46,271 nt of DNA, taken from contig JAAVWC010000030.1 in assembly GCA_023910675.1 (NCBI GenBank), forward strand, positions 1 through 46,271, written 5' to 3'. A program made the translations under genes and the position numbers. Positions 9,467 to 16,724 of the stretch are shown piece after piece. Positions within the stretch are counted from its first letter, which is position 1; the number at the start of each line of letters is the position of its first letter. Source of the stretch: Gemmatimonas sp. (GTDB lineage Bacteria; Gemmatimonadota; Gemmatimonadetes; Gemmatimonadales; Gemmatimonadaceae). The notes under the pieces are model-generated. The model had not been told where the DNA came from. It did not search any database and worked only from the letters and a program-made list of their open reading frames with translations.

Positions 9467-11256
9467 CAGAGATTCCCCTTCTTGAGTTCGTCCACGAGGT
9501 AATCGCAGCTGCGCCACGCGAGCGCGAGAATGGACAGCGTCGGGTTCTTGTCGGCGTTGGACACGAATGTCGCGCCGTCGGTCACGAACAGGTTCTTCAC
9601 TTCCCACGCCTGACCGAACTCGTTGAGCACCGACCGCTTGGGATCGCTCCCCATACGCACCGTGCCGACTTCGTGGATGATCGATCCCCCCGCGGCAATC
9701 GCCTTGTTGCCGTCGGTCTGCACCGTCCCCTGCACCTTGCCGCCCATCTTCTCGATGATCTCGGCGAACGTCTTGTGCATGTGCGCCGCCTGATTGATCT
9801 CGTGCGACGACCACTTCCAGTGGAAACGCAGCACCGGAATGCCCCACTGATCCACCGCGACCGGATCGATCTCGCAGTAGGACTCTTCGTTGGGGATCAT
9901 CTCACCACGGCCGTCGAAGTACATGAACGAGCCGTAGTAGCGACGCGCTTCCTCCTTGAACTTCTTGCCGTACGCGCCGCCCGTGAACGACTCGAGCCCG
10001 CCGAAGATCCCCGGGCCCGGCATGCCACGACCGCCGCCGAATTCGATGTGATAGCCGCGCGCAAAATCCATCGTGCCCGCTTTCTGATCACCGTACAGCC
10101 ACCACGGCATGTACATGTGAATGCCGGCGGTGCCGTCCTCATTCACCGGCGGCAGTCCCTCGAGCTTTGGAATCTGCGCCGACAGGCCCGCGCCCACGGT
10201 ATCCATGAGATACTTGCCCACCACGCCACTGCCGTTGGCAATGCCGTTGGGGAAGAGCGCGCTCTTGGAGTTGAGCATGATGCGCGACGTTTCGCACGCA
10301 CTCGCCGCGAGCACGACCACCTTGGCCGTCACGTGATGATCGACACGCGTGAGCTTGTCGATGTAGTGCACACCACTCGCCTTGCCCTGCGCATCGACGC
10401 TCACTTCGCGCACCATGGCATCGGTGATGAGCGTGACGTTCCCCGTGGCCATCGCGGGCGGCAGCAGCACCGTCGTGCTCTGGAAGTTCGCCTTGATGGA
10501 GCAGCCGCGACCGCAATCGGTGGCGTAGAAGCACGCCATGCGTTCGTTCATACTCTGGCGTAGCACACGCTGCGCGAGCGCATTGCCGGGATGCAACTTC
10601 GCCGGCAACCGCGCAGAATCCTGCCGCTTGGTGAGCACGGCGCGATGCGCAGGAATGACGGGAATCTTGAGCGGTTCGCACGCCTGCTTGGTGAGCAGTT
10701 CGTACGAGCGCGCCGCTGGCGGCGGCTGCAGCACACCGGGCGACGATCGCGGCGTATTCTCGAGATCGTCGTCGCCGCCGTACACCCCAATGAGCAGCTC
10801 CGTCTTGTCGTAGTACGGCGCCATGGTTTCGTACGTCATCGGCCAGTCTTCGCCGAGTCCGTCGCGGCTCTTGGGCTTGAAGTCGTACGGCCCCATGCGC
10901 AGCGAAATGCGTCCCCAGTGATTGGTACGACCGCCGAGCATGCGCGCGCGCCACCAGCTGAACTGCGTGCCGGGCGCGGTGGTGAACGGTTCGCCCGGTA
11001 CGCGCCAGCCGCCGTCGATGGTCGCGTCGTAGAAGCCGAACGGTTTGTCCGCGCCGCCGGCGCCGCGCAACGGCGCGTCCTTGGGCGTCTGAAACATGGG
11101 CGTCTCGGTCACGGGATCGTAATCACGTCCCGCTTCGAGCAAACACACCTTGAGCCCCTGCACCGACAGCTGGTAGGCGGCCATGCCACCGCCAGCGCCG
11201 GAACCGACCACGATGACATCGTACTGCGGAGCGACTTTCGAACGACGAGAAGACAC
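9466..11256 (-). CDS. GMC family FAD-dependent oxidoreductase (sugar/gluconate dehydrogenase catalytic subunit)
   Basis: 596 residues. The FAD dinucleotide-binding motif VIVVGSGAGGGMAAYQLSV is at residues 14-32, with GGRTNHWGRISLRMGPYDF further in. The GMC C-terminal domain has IIHEVGTVRMGSDP, containing the usual active-site histidine, and DGATFVSNADKNPTLSILAL near the end. The protein has no signal of its own; export is expected by hitch-hiking on the Tat-bearing small subunit encoded immediately downstream. The family includes gluconate, 2-ketogluconate, sorbitol and glucoside-3-dehydrogenases. Company with a Tat-exported sugar isomerase favours a sugar or glycoside substrate (inference). 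The start at 11256 lies 22 bases after the isomerase stop, with GGAG-type bases in the gap. Confidence 0.92.
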   Translation of the reverse strand: MSSRRSKVAPQYDVIVVGSGAGGGMAAYQLSVQGLKVCLLEAGRDYDPVTETPMFQTPKDAPLRGAGGADKPFGFYDATIDGGWRVPGEPFTTAPGTQFSWWRARMLGGRTNHWGRISLRMGPYDFKPKSRDGLGEDWPMTYETMAPYYDKTELLIGVYGGDDDLENTPRSSPGVLQPPPAARSYELLTKQACEPLKIPVIPAHRAVLTKRQDSARLPAKLHPGNALAQRVLRQSMNERMACFYATDCGRGCSIKANFQSTTVLLPPAMATGNVTLITDAMVREVSVDAQGKASGVHYIDKLTRVDHHVTAKVVVLAASACETSRIMLNSKSALFPNGIANGSGVVGKYLMDTVGAGLSAQIPKLEGLPPVNEDGTAGIHMYMPWWLYGDQKAGTMDFARGYHIEFGGGRGMPGPGIFGGLESFTGGAYGKKFKEEARRYYGSFMYFDGRGEMIPNEESYCEIDPVAVDQWGIPVLRFHWKWSSHEINQAAHMHKTFAEIIEKMGGKVQGTVQTDGNKAIAAGGSIIHEVGTVRMGSDPKRSVLNEFGQAWEVKNLFVTDGATFVSNADKNPTLSILALAWRSCDYLVDELKKGNL

Positions 11257-11278
11257 GCGGTTACTCCTCAGTGTGAAA

Positions 11279-12163
11279 TCAGAGCGTCTTCATCGCGGCC
11301 GCACTGGCCGTGATCGAGGCAATCGCATCCGTGGGGTTGTCATGCTCGATGAACCAGTGGCGCAGCCCCTGCTTGCGCCCCGTCGCCAGAATACTCTTGA
11401 AGTCGATCGTGCCGGTGCCGACGTCCATCATCTTCCGCTCGGGCGCCGGGCCGGCATCCTTCACGTGCACCGCCACAATGCGACCAGGCCAGCGCTTCAT
11501 GATCGCCAGCGGATCCTGACCGGCCTTCACCGCCCAATACAAGTCGAGCTCGAGCTTCACCAAATCCTTGTCCGTCTGCGTGGTGAGAATCTCGTAGCCG
11601 GTGGTGCCGTCCACCGGCGCGAATTCGAAGTCGTGGTTGTGGTAGCCGAACTGCAATCCCGCCGCCTTCGCCATCGTCGCACCGGCGTTGAGACGATCGG
11701 CAAGCCGCTGCCAGTTGGCCTTGCTGCCGCGGAATTCATCGCCCACGTACGGCACGACGACAAGCTTGTGTCCCATGCCCTGCGCGCGCTCGAAGATCGG
11801 CTTCCATCCGTCGTCGGTCTTGGGCAACGCTTCGTGCGCCGACGGCGCCGTCAGCCCGTGCTGTTTGAGCAACGCCTGCCACCACGCGACATCCTTGCCG
11901 AACGGATTGAAGAACTCGAGCTCAGTAATGCCCGCCTTGGCGATCGCCGCCACGGTCCCTTCGATGTCCTTCGACAGCGCCGCGCGCACGGTGTACATCT
12001 GCAAGCCAATGCGATCGATGCGCGGTACCGCGCCCACGTCGGCGAAGCGCGACGCCTGCGCCAGCTGCGGCAGCAGCACACTGCCGGCGACACCGGCGGC
12101 CATCAACCGCAGCGCGTCGCGACGGCTCGTGATTCGCGGTTCCTTGTCATCGTGTCCCATCAT
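11279..12163 (-). CDS. Sugar phosphate isomerase/epimerase family protein with Tat signal
   Basis: A 294-residue xylose-isomerase-like TIM barrel protein (AP endonuclease family 2 fold). The N-terminus has ITSRRDALRLMAAGVAG, a twin-arginine export signal, ending around QASRFADVG. The barrel starts with IDRIGLQMYTVRAAL and includes LQFGYHNHDFEFAPVDG and VKLELDLYWAVKAGQDP, metal-site segments of the family. Such exported members occur beside GMC dehydrogenases and Gfo/Idh/MocA enzymes in sugar-processing clusters. They may isomerise or cleave oxidised sugars in the periplasm (inference). ATG 12163 is preferred because GGAG lies nine bases before it and it starts one base after the GNAT stop; ATG 12172 or 12160 are alternatives. 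Confidence 0.88.
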   Translation of the reverse strand: MMGHDDKEPRITSRRDALRLMAAGVAGSVLLPQLAQASRFADVGAVPRIDRIGLQMYTVRAALSKDIEGTVAAIAKAGITELEFFNPFGKDVAWWQALLKQHGLTAPSAHEALPKTDDGWKPIFERAQGMGHKLVVVPYVGDEFRGSKANWQRLADRLNAGATMAKAAGLQFGYHNHDFEFAPVDGTTGYEILTTQTDKDLVKLELDLYWAVKAGQDPLAIMKRWPGRIVAVHVKDAGPAPERKMMDVGTGTIDFKSILATGRKQGLRHWFIEHDNPTDAIASITASAAAMKTL

Positions 12164-12164
12164 C

Positions 12165-12665
12165 TCAGGCATCTCCAGAGGCTAAGTGCGTCAGGGCATC
12201 ACCCGTGACGCGGTAGACGGTCCATGCATCCTGGGCGCGCGCACCCAGCTTGTCATAAAACCCGATCGCATCCACGTTCCAATCCAACACCGACCACTCG
12301 AGACGCCCGCAGCCACGCGAGACCGCGAGCTGTGCCAGCTGCGTCAGCAGCGCCTTCCCAATGCCGTGGCCGCGAAACGACGGCTGCACGAACAGATCTT
12401 CGAGATAGATCCCCGGTCGCGCAAGGAAGGTCGAGAAGTTGTGAAAGAACAGCGCGAACCCGGCGACCTCCCCGTTCCACTCGGCGAGAATGACCTCGGC
12501 GAGCGGACGCGCCCCGAAGAGCGCCTCGTGCAGCAGCGCATCGGTCGCAATGCACTCGTGCCGCAGCTGTTCATATTCGGCCAGCCCTTCGATCAACTCA
12601 CGAATGGCGGAGACGTCGGCGGGGGTGGCCGCGCGGAGCGCCAGCGGGGTGTTGGTCGTACTCAT
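12165..12665 (-). CDS. GNAT family N-acetyltransferase (SSAT/thialysine type)
   Basis: 166 residues, a full GNAT fold. It has LRAATPADVSAIRELIEGLA at the start and GIYLEDLFVQPSFRGHGIGK, the acetyl-CoA pyrophosphate loop, in the middle. The C-terminal LEWSVLDWNVDAIGFYDKLG is the segment that most resembles spermidine/spermine and thialysine acetyltransferases. It would acetylate a small amine or amino acid with acetyl-CoA in the cytoplasm. The ATG at 12665 overlaps the previous stop as ATGA, so it is probably translationally coupled. A longer start at 12683 lies inside the preceding gene. The nearby DAO-type oxidase (13611-14807) has a similar small-amine flavour, but a joint pathway is only a guess. 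Confidence 0.88.
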   Translation of the reverse strand: MSTTNTPLALRAATPADVSAIRELIEGLAEYEQLRHECIATDALLHEALFGARPLAEVILAEWNGEVAGFALFFHNFSTFLARPGIYLEDLFVQPSFRGHGIGKALLTQLAQLAVSRGCGRLEWSVLDWNVDAIGFYDKLGARAQDAWTVYRVTGDALTHLASGDA

Positions 12666-13573
12666 CGCGAGGCGGTCTTCCACGTGCCACCCATGGGGCC
12701 GGTCGACTTGGCGGCCGCCGTGCGCGTAAGCGTGAAGGTGTAGTCGGCCGACTGCAGCGTCACGACGCGAAAGCGCGGCAGCAGCGCCCGTGCCGCGACG
12801 AGCTCACTCACCAGCGGCACCTGCGGCTGCGTGCTCTGAATGACCGCTTCGTCCTTCTCCCCCGCGTTCACCGTAAGCGGTGTCATGGGCGGCGCCGAGC
12901 GGGAATGTCCAAGCTCGCGACTGCCGTCGGGGGCCATCTGGATGATCGAGTCGCCGCCGACGTACAGTGTGCCGTTCTCAGTGGGGACCGGCACGTACAG
13001 AATCTCGAGATATGAATCGTAGGGGAGCACGACCGGCGACACCGTGATCGCACCAACTGTAGTGGCTTTGGCCTGCACGGCGCGGCGTACGCCACGGGCG
13101 ATGACGAGGACGTTGAAGGTGTCGATGGGCTCCTTGACTACGGCACCGGTACCACGCATGGCGAGCTGGGTGCGTACCGCGACGCCCGGGAACTTGTTGA
13201 CGGGTTCGGCCACGACCCCGCGCCATTCGTCTTTTTCCTGCACACACACCAGGAGCGCGGTGGGCGGCACGGCCCCGAGGCCACCCTCGCGCGACGCCTT
13301 TACGGTGCGTGCGAGACAATCGAAGTAGCCCAGCACGTTACGCGCGCGCAGATCGCGCTGCGTGAACACTTCCTGGTCCGACGACGGCATCTTGGGCGTC
13401 TTGGGGAGCCGCGCGGCAAGGCTGTCGGGGATTTTGGCCGGCACCCGCACCGAGCCAGGCGGCGGACCGCCGGGACGGACTTGGGCCGACGCCGGACTGG
13501 CTCCGGCGACCAGCGAAAGCGCGATCAGCAGGTGGGACGTGGCACGACGGGGGGGGAACAGACGCACAGGCAC
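12662..13573 (-). CDS. Secreted protein of unknown function
   Basis: About 303 residues with a cleavable signal peptide: RATSHLLIALSLVAGASPAS then AQ. The mature part begins with a proline-rich stretch (VRPGGPPPGSVRVPAKIPDS) and has a charged region around residues 65-80. A probable beta-rich domain follows, with PVVLPYDSYLEILYVPVPTE and GDSIIQMAPDGSRELGHS. No enzyme motif was recognised. The only plausible starts are GTG 13573 or GTG 13567, because upstream codons fall into the 3' end of the oxidase gene; neither has a clear Shine-Dalgarno sequence, so the exact start is uncertain. Its stop overlaps the GNAT start. A disulphide is possible between cysteines around FDCLARTV and LLVCVQEKDE. 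Confidence 0.7.
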   Translation of the reverse strand: MPVRLFPPRRATSHLLIALSLVAGASPASAQVRPGGPPPGSVRVPAKIPDSLAARLPKTPKMPSSDQEVFTQRDLRARNVLGYFDCLARTVKASREGGLGAVPPTALLVCVQEKDEWRGVVAEPVNKFPGVAVRTQLAMRGTGAVVKEPIDTFNVLVIARGVRRAVQAKATTVGAITVSPVVLPYDSYLEILYVPVPTENGTLYVGGDSIIQMAPDGSRELGHSRSAPPMTPLTVNAGEKDEAVIQSTQPQVPLVSELVAARALLPRFRVVTLQSADYTFTLTRTAAAKSTGPMGGTWKTASR

Positions 13574-13610
13574 ACTCGTGAGCGACGGAGTACAGGCAGG
13601 ACGTCGCAAT

Positions 13611-14807
13611 CTAGCGGGCGGGCGCCGCTCCGGGGGTGAGTGCCGGTGCCCAATGGTCCCCCAAAAGTTGGCGCACCCCCCACAGATCCCCATCCACCGC
13701 CGCCGCCACCACCGCGCGCGCACTGAGCGCCCCAATCACATTGCCAGTGCCGCTGTAGCCTCCCAGCGCCCACACGTGGTCGCGCACCTGCTCGATCACG
13801 GGCAGCCCCGTAGTCGTGTACCCCGCCGACGCCGCCCAGCGGTGCGAAATCGGCGCCTTCACACCGAGATGCTCGCGCAGGAAGCGCTCGAGTTGCGCCT
13901 GCACCACCTGTGACGGCCTCGTGTCGGGCGTCCACTCGCCATCACCGCCGTGATCACGAAAGCCCCCCAGCGCAATGCGCCCATCGGGGGTCTGCTGCCA
14001 ATACTCGAAGCCCTCGCGGTAATACACAGGGCACGGCACCGTGATCTCGGTGGTAGGCGCCGTGGCCAGCATCTGCAATCGCGCGGTGCGCACCCGTGGC
14101 GCGATCTCCGGCAGCAAGCGCTCCAAACGTCCATCCACCGCCACGAACACGCGTCCCGCGTGCACGGTGCCGTGCGCCGTCACCACGCGCGTTCCCGTGA
14201 TCTCGAGCACCGGCGACTGCCCGTGCAACGTGGCCCCCGCGTCGCGCGCGCGCTGCGCGAGCAACCGGCAGCGGCGCAACGGATCAAAGGCGCCGTCGGT
14301 GGGAAGGAACAGCCCCTGCCCGTCGGCGCCCTCGTACCACTCGCACGGCCAGCCGTCGGCGCGCATGGCGTCGAACTGCACACGGCAGTCTTCGAGCTCC
14401 GCGTCCGTCGCGGCGATGCGCTTCGAGCCCACGAAGCGCACCGTCCCCGGCGCCGCTTCGGCAATGCGCGGCATCTCCCGAAGGGTCGCGGCATAAATCG
14501 CGCGCGCACGCTCATGCCCATGACGACGAATCGCGTCGTGATAAAAGTCGTACGTGCCCGCCAGCAGGAAGCCGCCGTTGCGCCCTGCCGCACCACCGCC
14601 CACATCGTACGCATCAATACCGATGACGCGTTCCGAGCGGCGGAGCAGTTCTTCGATCAGCGTCAGCCCGCTCCCACCAAGCCCGATCACGCACGAGTCC
14701 GCGCTGTGATCGCCGAGCAACGGCGGGAGCGGCGTCCAGACTCCATCGTCCCACACGGGGAGGTTCGGCACGTTCGTCGCAGACGCCACGAGGGACTCGT
14801 GATTCAA
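13611..14807 (-). CDS. FAD-dependent oxidoreductase, DAO family (PuuB-like)
   Basis: 398 residues. The FAD-binding motif SCVIGLGGSGLTLIEELLRR is followed by GIDAYDVGGGAAGRNGGFLL, a glycine-rich loop typical of the D-amino-acid-oxidase superfamily and of gamma-glutamylputrescine or glycine oxidases. The C-terminal part has HRWAASAGYTTTGLPVIEQV and WALGGYSGTGNVIGALSARA, the second FAD contact of the family. It should oxidise a primary or secondary amine or amino acid, releasing hydrogen peroxide. The best start is a TTG at 14807 forming a TTGA overlap with the S41 peptidase stop; GTG 14789 is an alternative. There is no signal peptide. Substrate unknown. Confidence 0.85.
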   Translation of the reverse strand: MNHESLVASATNVPNLPVWDDGVWTPLPPLLGDHSADSCVIGLGGSGLTLIEELLRRSERVIGIDAYDVGGGAAGRNGGFLLAGTYDFYHDAIRRHGHERARAIYAATLREMPRIAEAAPGTVRFVGSKRIAATDAELEDCRVQFDAMRADGWPCEWYEGADGQGLFLPTDGAFDPLRRCRLLAQRARDAGATLHGQSPVLEITGTRVVTAHGTVHAGRVFVAVDGRLERLLPEIAPRVRTARLQMLATAPTTEITVPCPVYYREGFEYWQQTPDGRIALGGFRDHGGDGEWTPDTRPSQVVQAQLERFLREHLGVKAPISHRWAASAGYTTTGLPVIEQVRDHVWALGGYSGTGNVIGALSARAVVAAAVDGDLWGVRQLLGDHWAPALTPGAAPAR

Positions 14808-15943
14808 CGAAGTGGCGGCTGTGGCCGTGGCGCCGCGTGGGGCTCTTCGGGATCGTCGTGCTGACGCACGGGAGCATCGCCCACCGTCGTCATGCGATAC
14901 ACGCCGGTGCGCTCGCCCAGATATCCCACGGCCACATCGATGAGCGGGTCGCGTTCACGATCATAGTGCACGGCTCCCCAACTCACCGCGATGTGCGGCG
15001 CAATGCCACGCCACTCGATCGGTTGTTTGTCGGGGCCATATTCCATCCACCGCGGCACGGTGAACTGCCAGCCATTGCCAAGCGCGTACGTCGCCGGATT
15101 CCCCGACGCGCCGCCCGTCGTGTCGCCAATCACAGTCACCTGCGGCAACGTGCGCATGGCGGCGACAAAACTCTCGGTGGCACTGAAGCCCCCACGTCCG
15201 CTGAGCACGACCACGGGGCGCGTGTATTGCCAGCTCCCCTTGGGTGTAATGGTCCGGGCCAGCGGCATCTCGACTCCCGTCACACGCGGATCGGTATTGA
15301 TGCGCACGTACGAGGCCGCAAACGCCCTGCGCGTAAACCGGCTCGCGAAGTTGAGCGCCAGCGCGTCACTGCCGCCGGCGTTCACGCGCACATCGATGAT
15401 GAGCCCCTGCACGTCGCGCGCGCGCGCGAGCATGCCTTCGAGCACCGCCTCAGTCAGCGGCGCCTTCCACGTGCCGATGTGGAAGTACGCATAGCCGCCA
15501 ATGACGCCGTCGCCGACATCAGGACTGCGGGTGACGTAACTCGCATCGCGTAGCGCCGATTCCCAGCGTGCCTGATCGAAGTTCTGCACCGCGGCCGGCC
15601 GGTAGGTGGGCACCACCTGCCCACGCGGATCGACGAGCCACACGTGCAGGTCGCGCAACGGCGCGAGCATTTCGAGCATGACCGCCACCAGCTGGTCCTG
15701 GCTACGCGCCCGTTCGGCACGCGGACGATAGCGCGCACGTTGTTCGCGCCAGTCGATCTGCTTATACGCAAAGGACGGATAGACGTCCTGAAAGCGCGTC
15801 CAAAGCGAATCGAATTGCGCAACGTACGACGTGGCGTGCGGTGCGGCGCCGGGAGAGAGTGGAGCCGGTGTGCGCACGCAGGAGGATGCGAGCGCCGCCG
15901 CAACAATGGCGAGCGCTGCCAGGGAGTGCCCTGCGCGATGCAT
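14804..15943 (-). CDS. S41 family peptidase-like lipoprotein
   Basis: 379 residues with signal and lipobox-like ASSC (Cys22). An N-terminal helical region containing FDSLWTRFQDVYPSFAYKQI (residues 44-63) resembles the C1/core helical part of tail-specific proteases. The S41 core has GLIIDVRVNAGGSDALALNF and the nucleophile segment GRGGFSATESF, where Ser254 sits in the SAxE pattern. A later GDTTGGASGNP is the substrate-binding loop. No PDZ domain is visible. It likely cleaves peptides or proteins at the cell surface. The start at 15943 has no obvious ribosome binding site. Its stop overlaps the next gene by four bases, so it heads the seven-gene run down to 8777. Confidence 0.87.
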   Translation of the reverse strand: MHRAGHSLAALAIVAAALASSCVRTPAPLSPGAAPHATSYVAQFDSLWTRFQDVYPSFAYKQIDWREQRARYRPRAERARSQDQLVAVMLEMLAPLRDLHVWLVDPRGQVVPTYRPAAVQNFDQARWESALRDASYVTRSPDVGDGVIGGYAYFHIGTWKAPLTEAVLEGMLARARDVQGLIIDVRVNAGGSDALALNFASRFTRRAFAASYVRINTDPRVTGVEMPLARTITPKGSWQYTRPVVVLSGRGGFSATESFVAAMRTLPQVTVIGDTTGGASGNPATYALGNGWQFTVPRWMEYGPDKQPIEWRGIAPHIAVSWGAVHYDRERDPLIDVAVGYLGERTGVYRMTTVGDAPVRQHDDPEEPHAAPRPQPPLR

Positions 15944-16058
15944 AGGTGAACGATGGGGGGCGGACGGCCCCCGGTCCAGAGCCGAGGGACGAACGGAAGA
16001 CGATTATCCTGCCCCTTTCGTCCCACGGGGCGTGCTCACGCCCGCTGAGCCCGCCCGT

Positions 16059-16556
16059 TCAGCCGTGCAGGACGGCCGATACCTGCCGGGCGATCGCTGC
16101 CAGCGCCGGCGAATGCTGCAACGCGTCGGCAAAGAGCCGCTGGAACGCGTCCCCTTCGGGATCGGCCTTGAGGAGGGTCTTCGCCCGATCCAGCAGGGCG
16201 CACGCCTCGTCGCTCCCCAACGGCGACTTCTTGTCCGAGGTGCGCTCGTCGATGAGCAAGACCATCTGCGCCATAGGCCGCAGCCAGTCGAACCACGGGT
16301 CGTTGATGACGAGCTGCAGAAACGCGCTGTTGTTCTCAATGCGCCCCCGGGCCTTCTCGTAGCGCACCCGTTCGGCCTCGAGCAGCGCTCGGTGCACCTT
16401 GAGCAGCAACGTCCGCGCGACATCCAGCCGCTGGAGCTCGGCCGCCGACGCCCTGGGCAGCTCCACGGGCATAACGCCGTCTGCTGCCGGGTCCCCGACT
16501 GGGGCACCGTGATTGTCGTCGGGGGCGCTGCCCCCCCCTGCTGCCGCGTCGAACAT
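16059..16556 (-). CDS. Conserved protein of unknown function
   Basis: 165 residues, cytoplasmic, mostly alpha-helical after a disordered Gly/Ala/Asp-rich N-terminus of about 30 residues. The conserved core reads ARTLLLKVHRALLEAERVRY, then LQLVINDPWFDWLRPMAQMV and LLIDERTSDKKSPLGSDEAC. I recognise the DPWFxWLRP...LIDE arrangement as typical of a widespread but uncharacterised bacterial family, without a function. The start is ATG 16556 with AGGAG nine bases upstream; ATG 16475 is a shorter alternative. It is transcribed divergently from the peptidase gene at 16725, sharing a 168-bp promoter region. Confidence 0.75.
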   Translation of the reverse strand: MFDAAAGGGSAPDDNHGAPVGDPAADGVMPVELPRASAAELQRLDVARTLLLKVHRALLEAERVRYEKARGRIENNSAFLQLVINDPWFDWLRPMAQMVLLIDERTSDKKSPLGSDEACALLDRAKTLLKADPEGDAFQRLFADALQHSPALAAIARQVSAVLHG

Positions 16557-16724
16557 CGTCCCTGACTCCTGTCCAGCACCCGCTGGTTTCGAATAACGCC
16601 GAGATGGTTTCGGATGTAACGTATCGGTGCTGGCAAGCGTTTTCCTGCCCCGCCGCGTTGTTGAATCGCAGGGGCGCCTGGCCCCTTGCGTCCCCCACCG
16701 CTTCCGAGGCACCCGAACGTGCAG

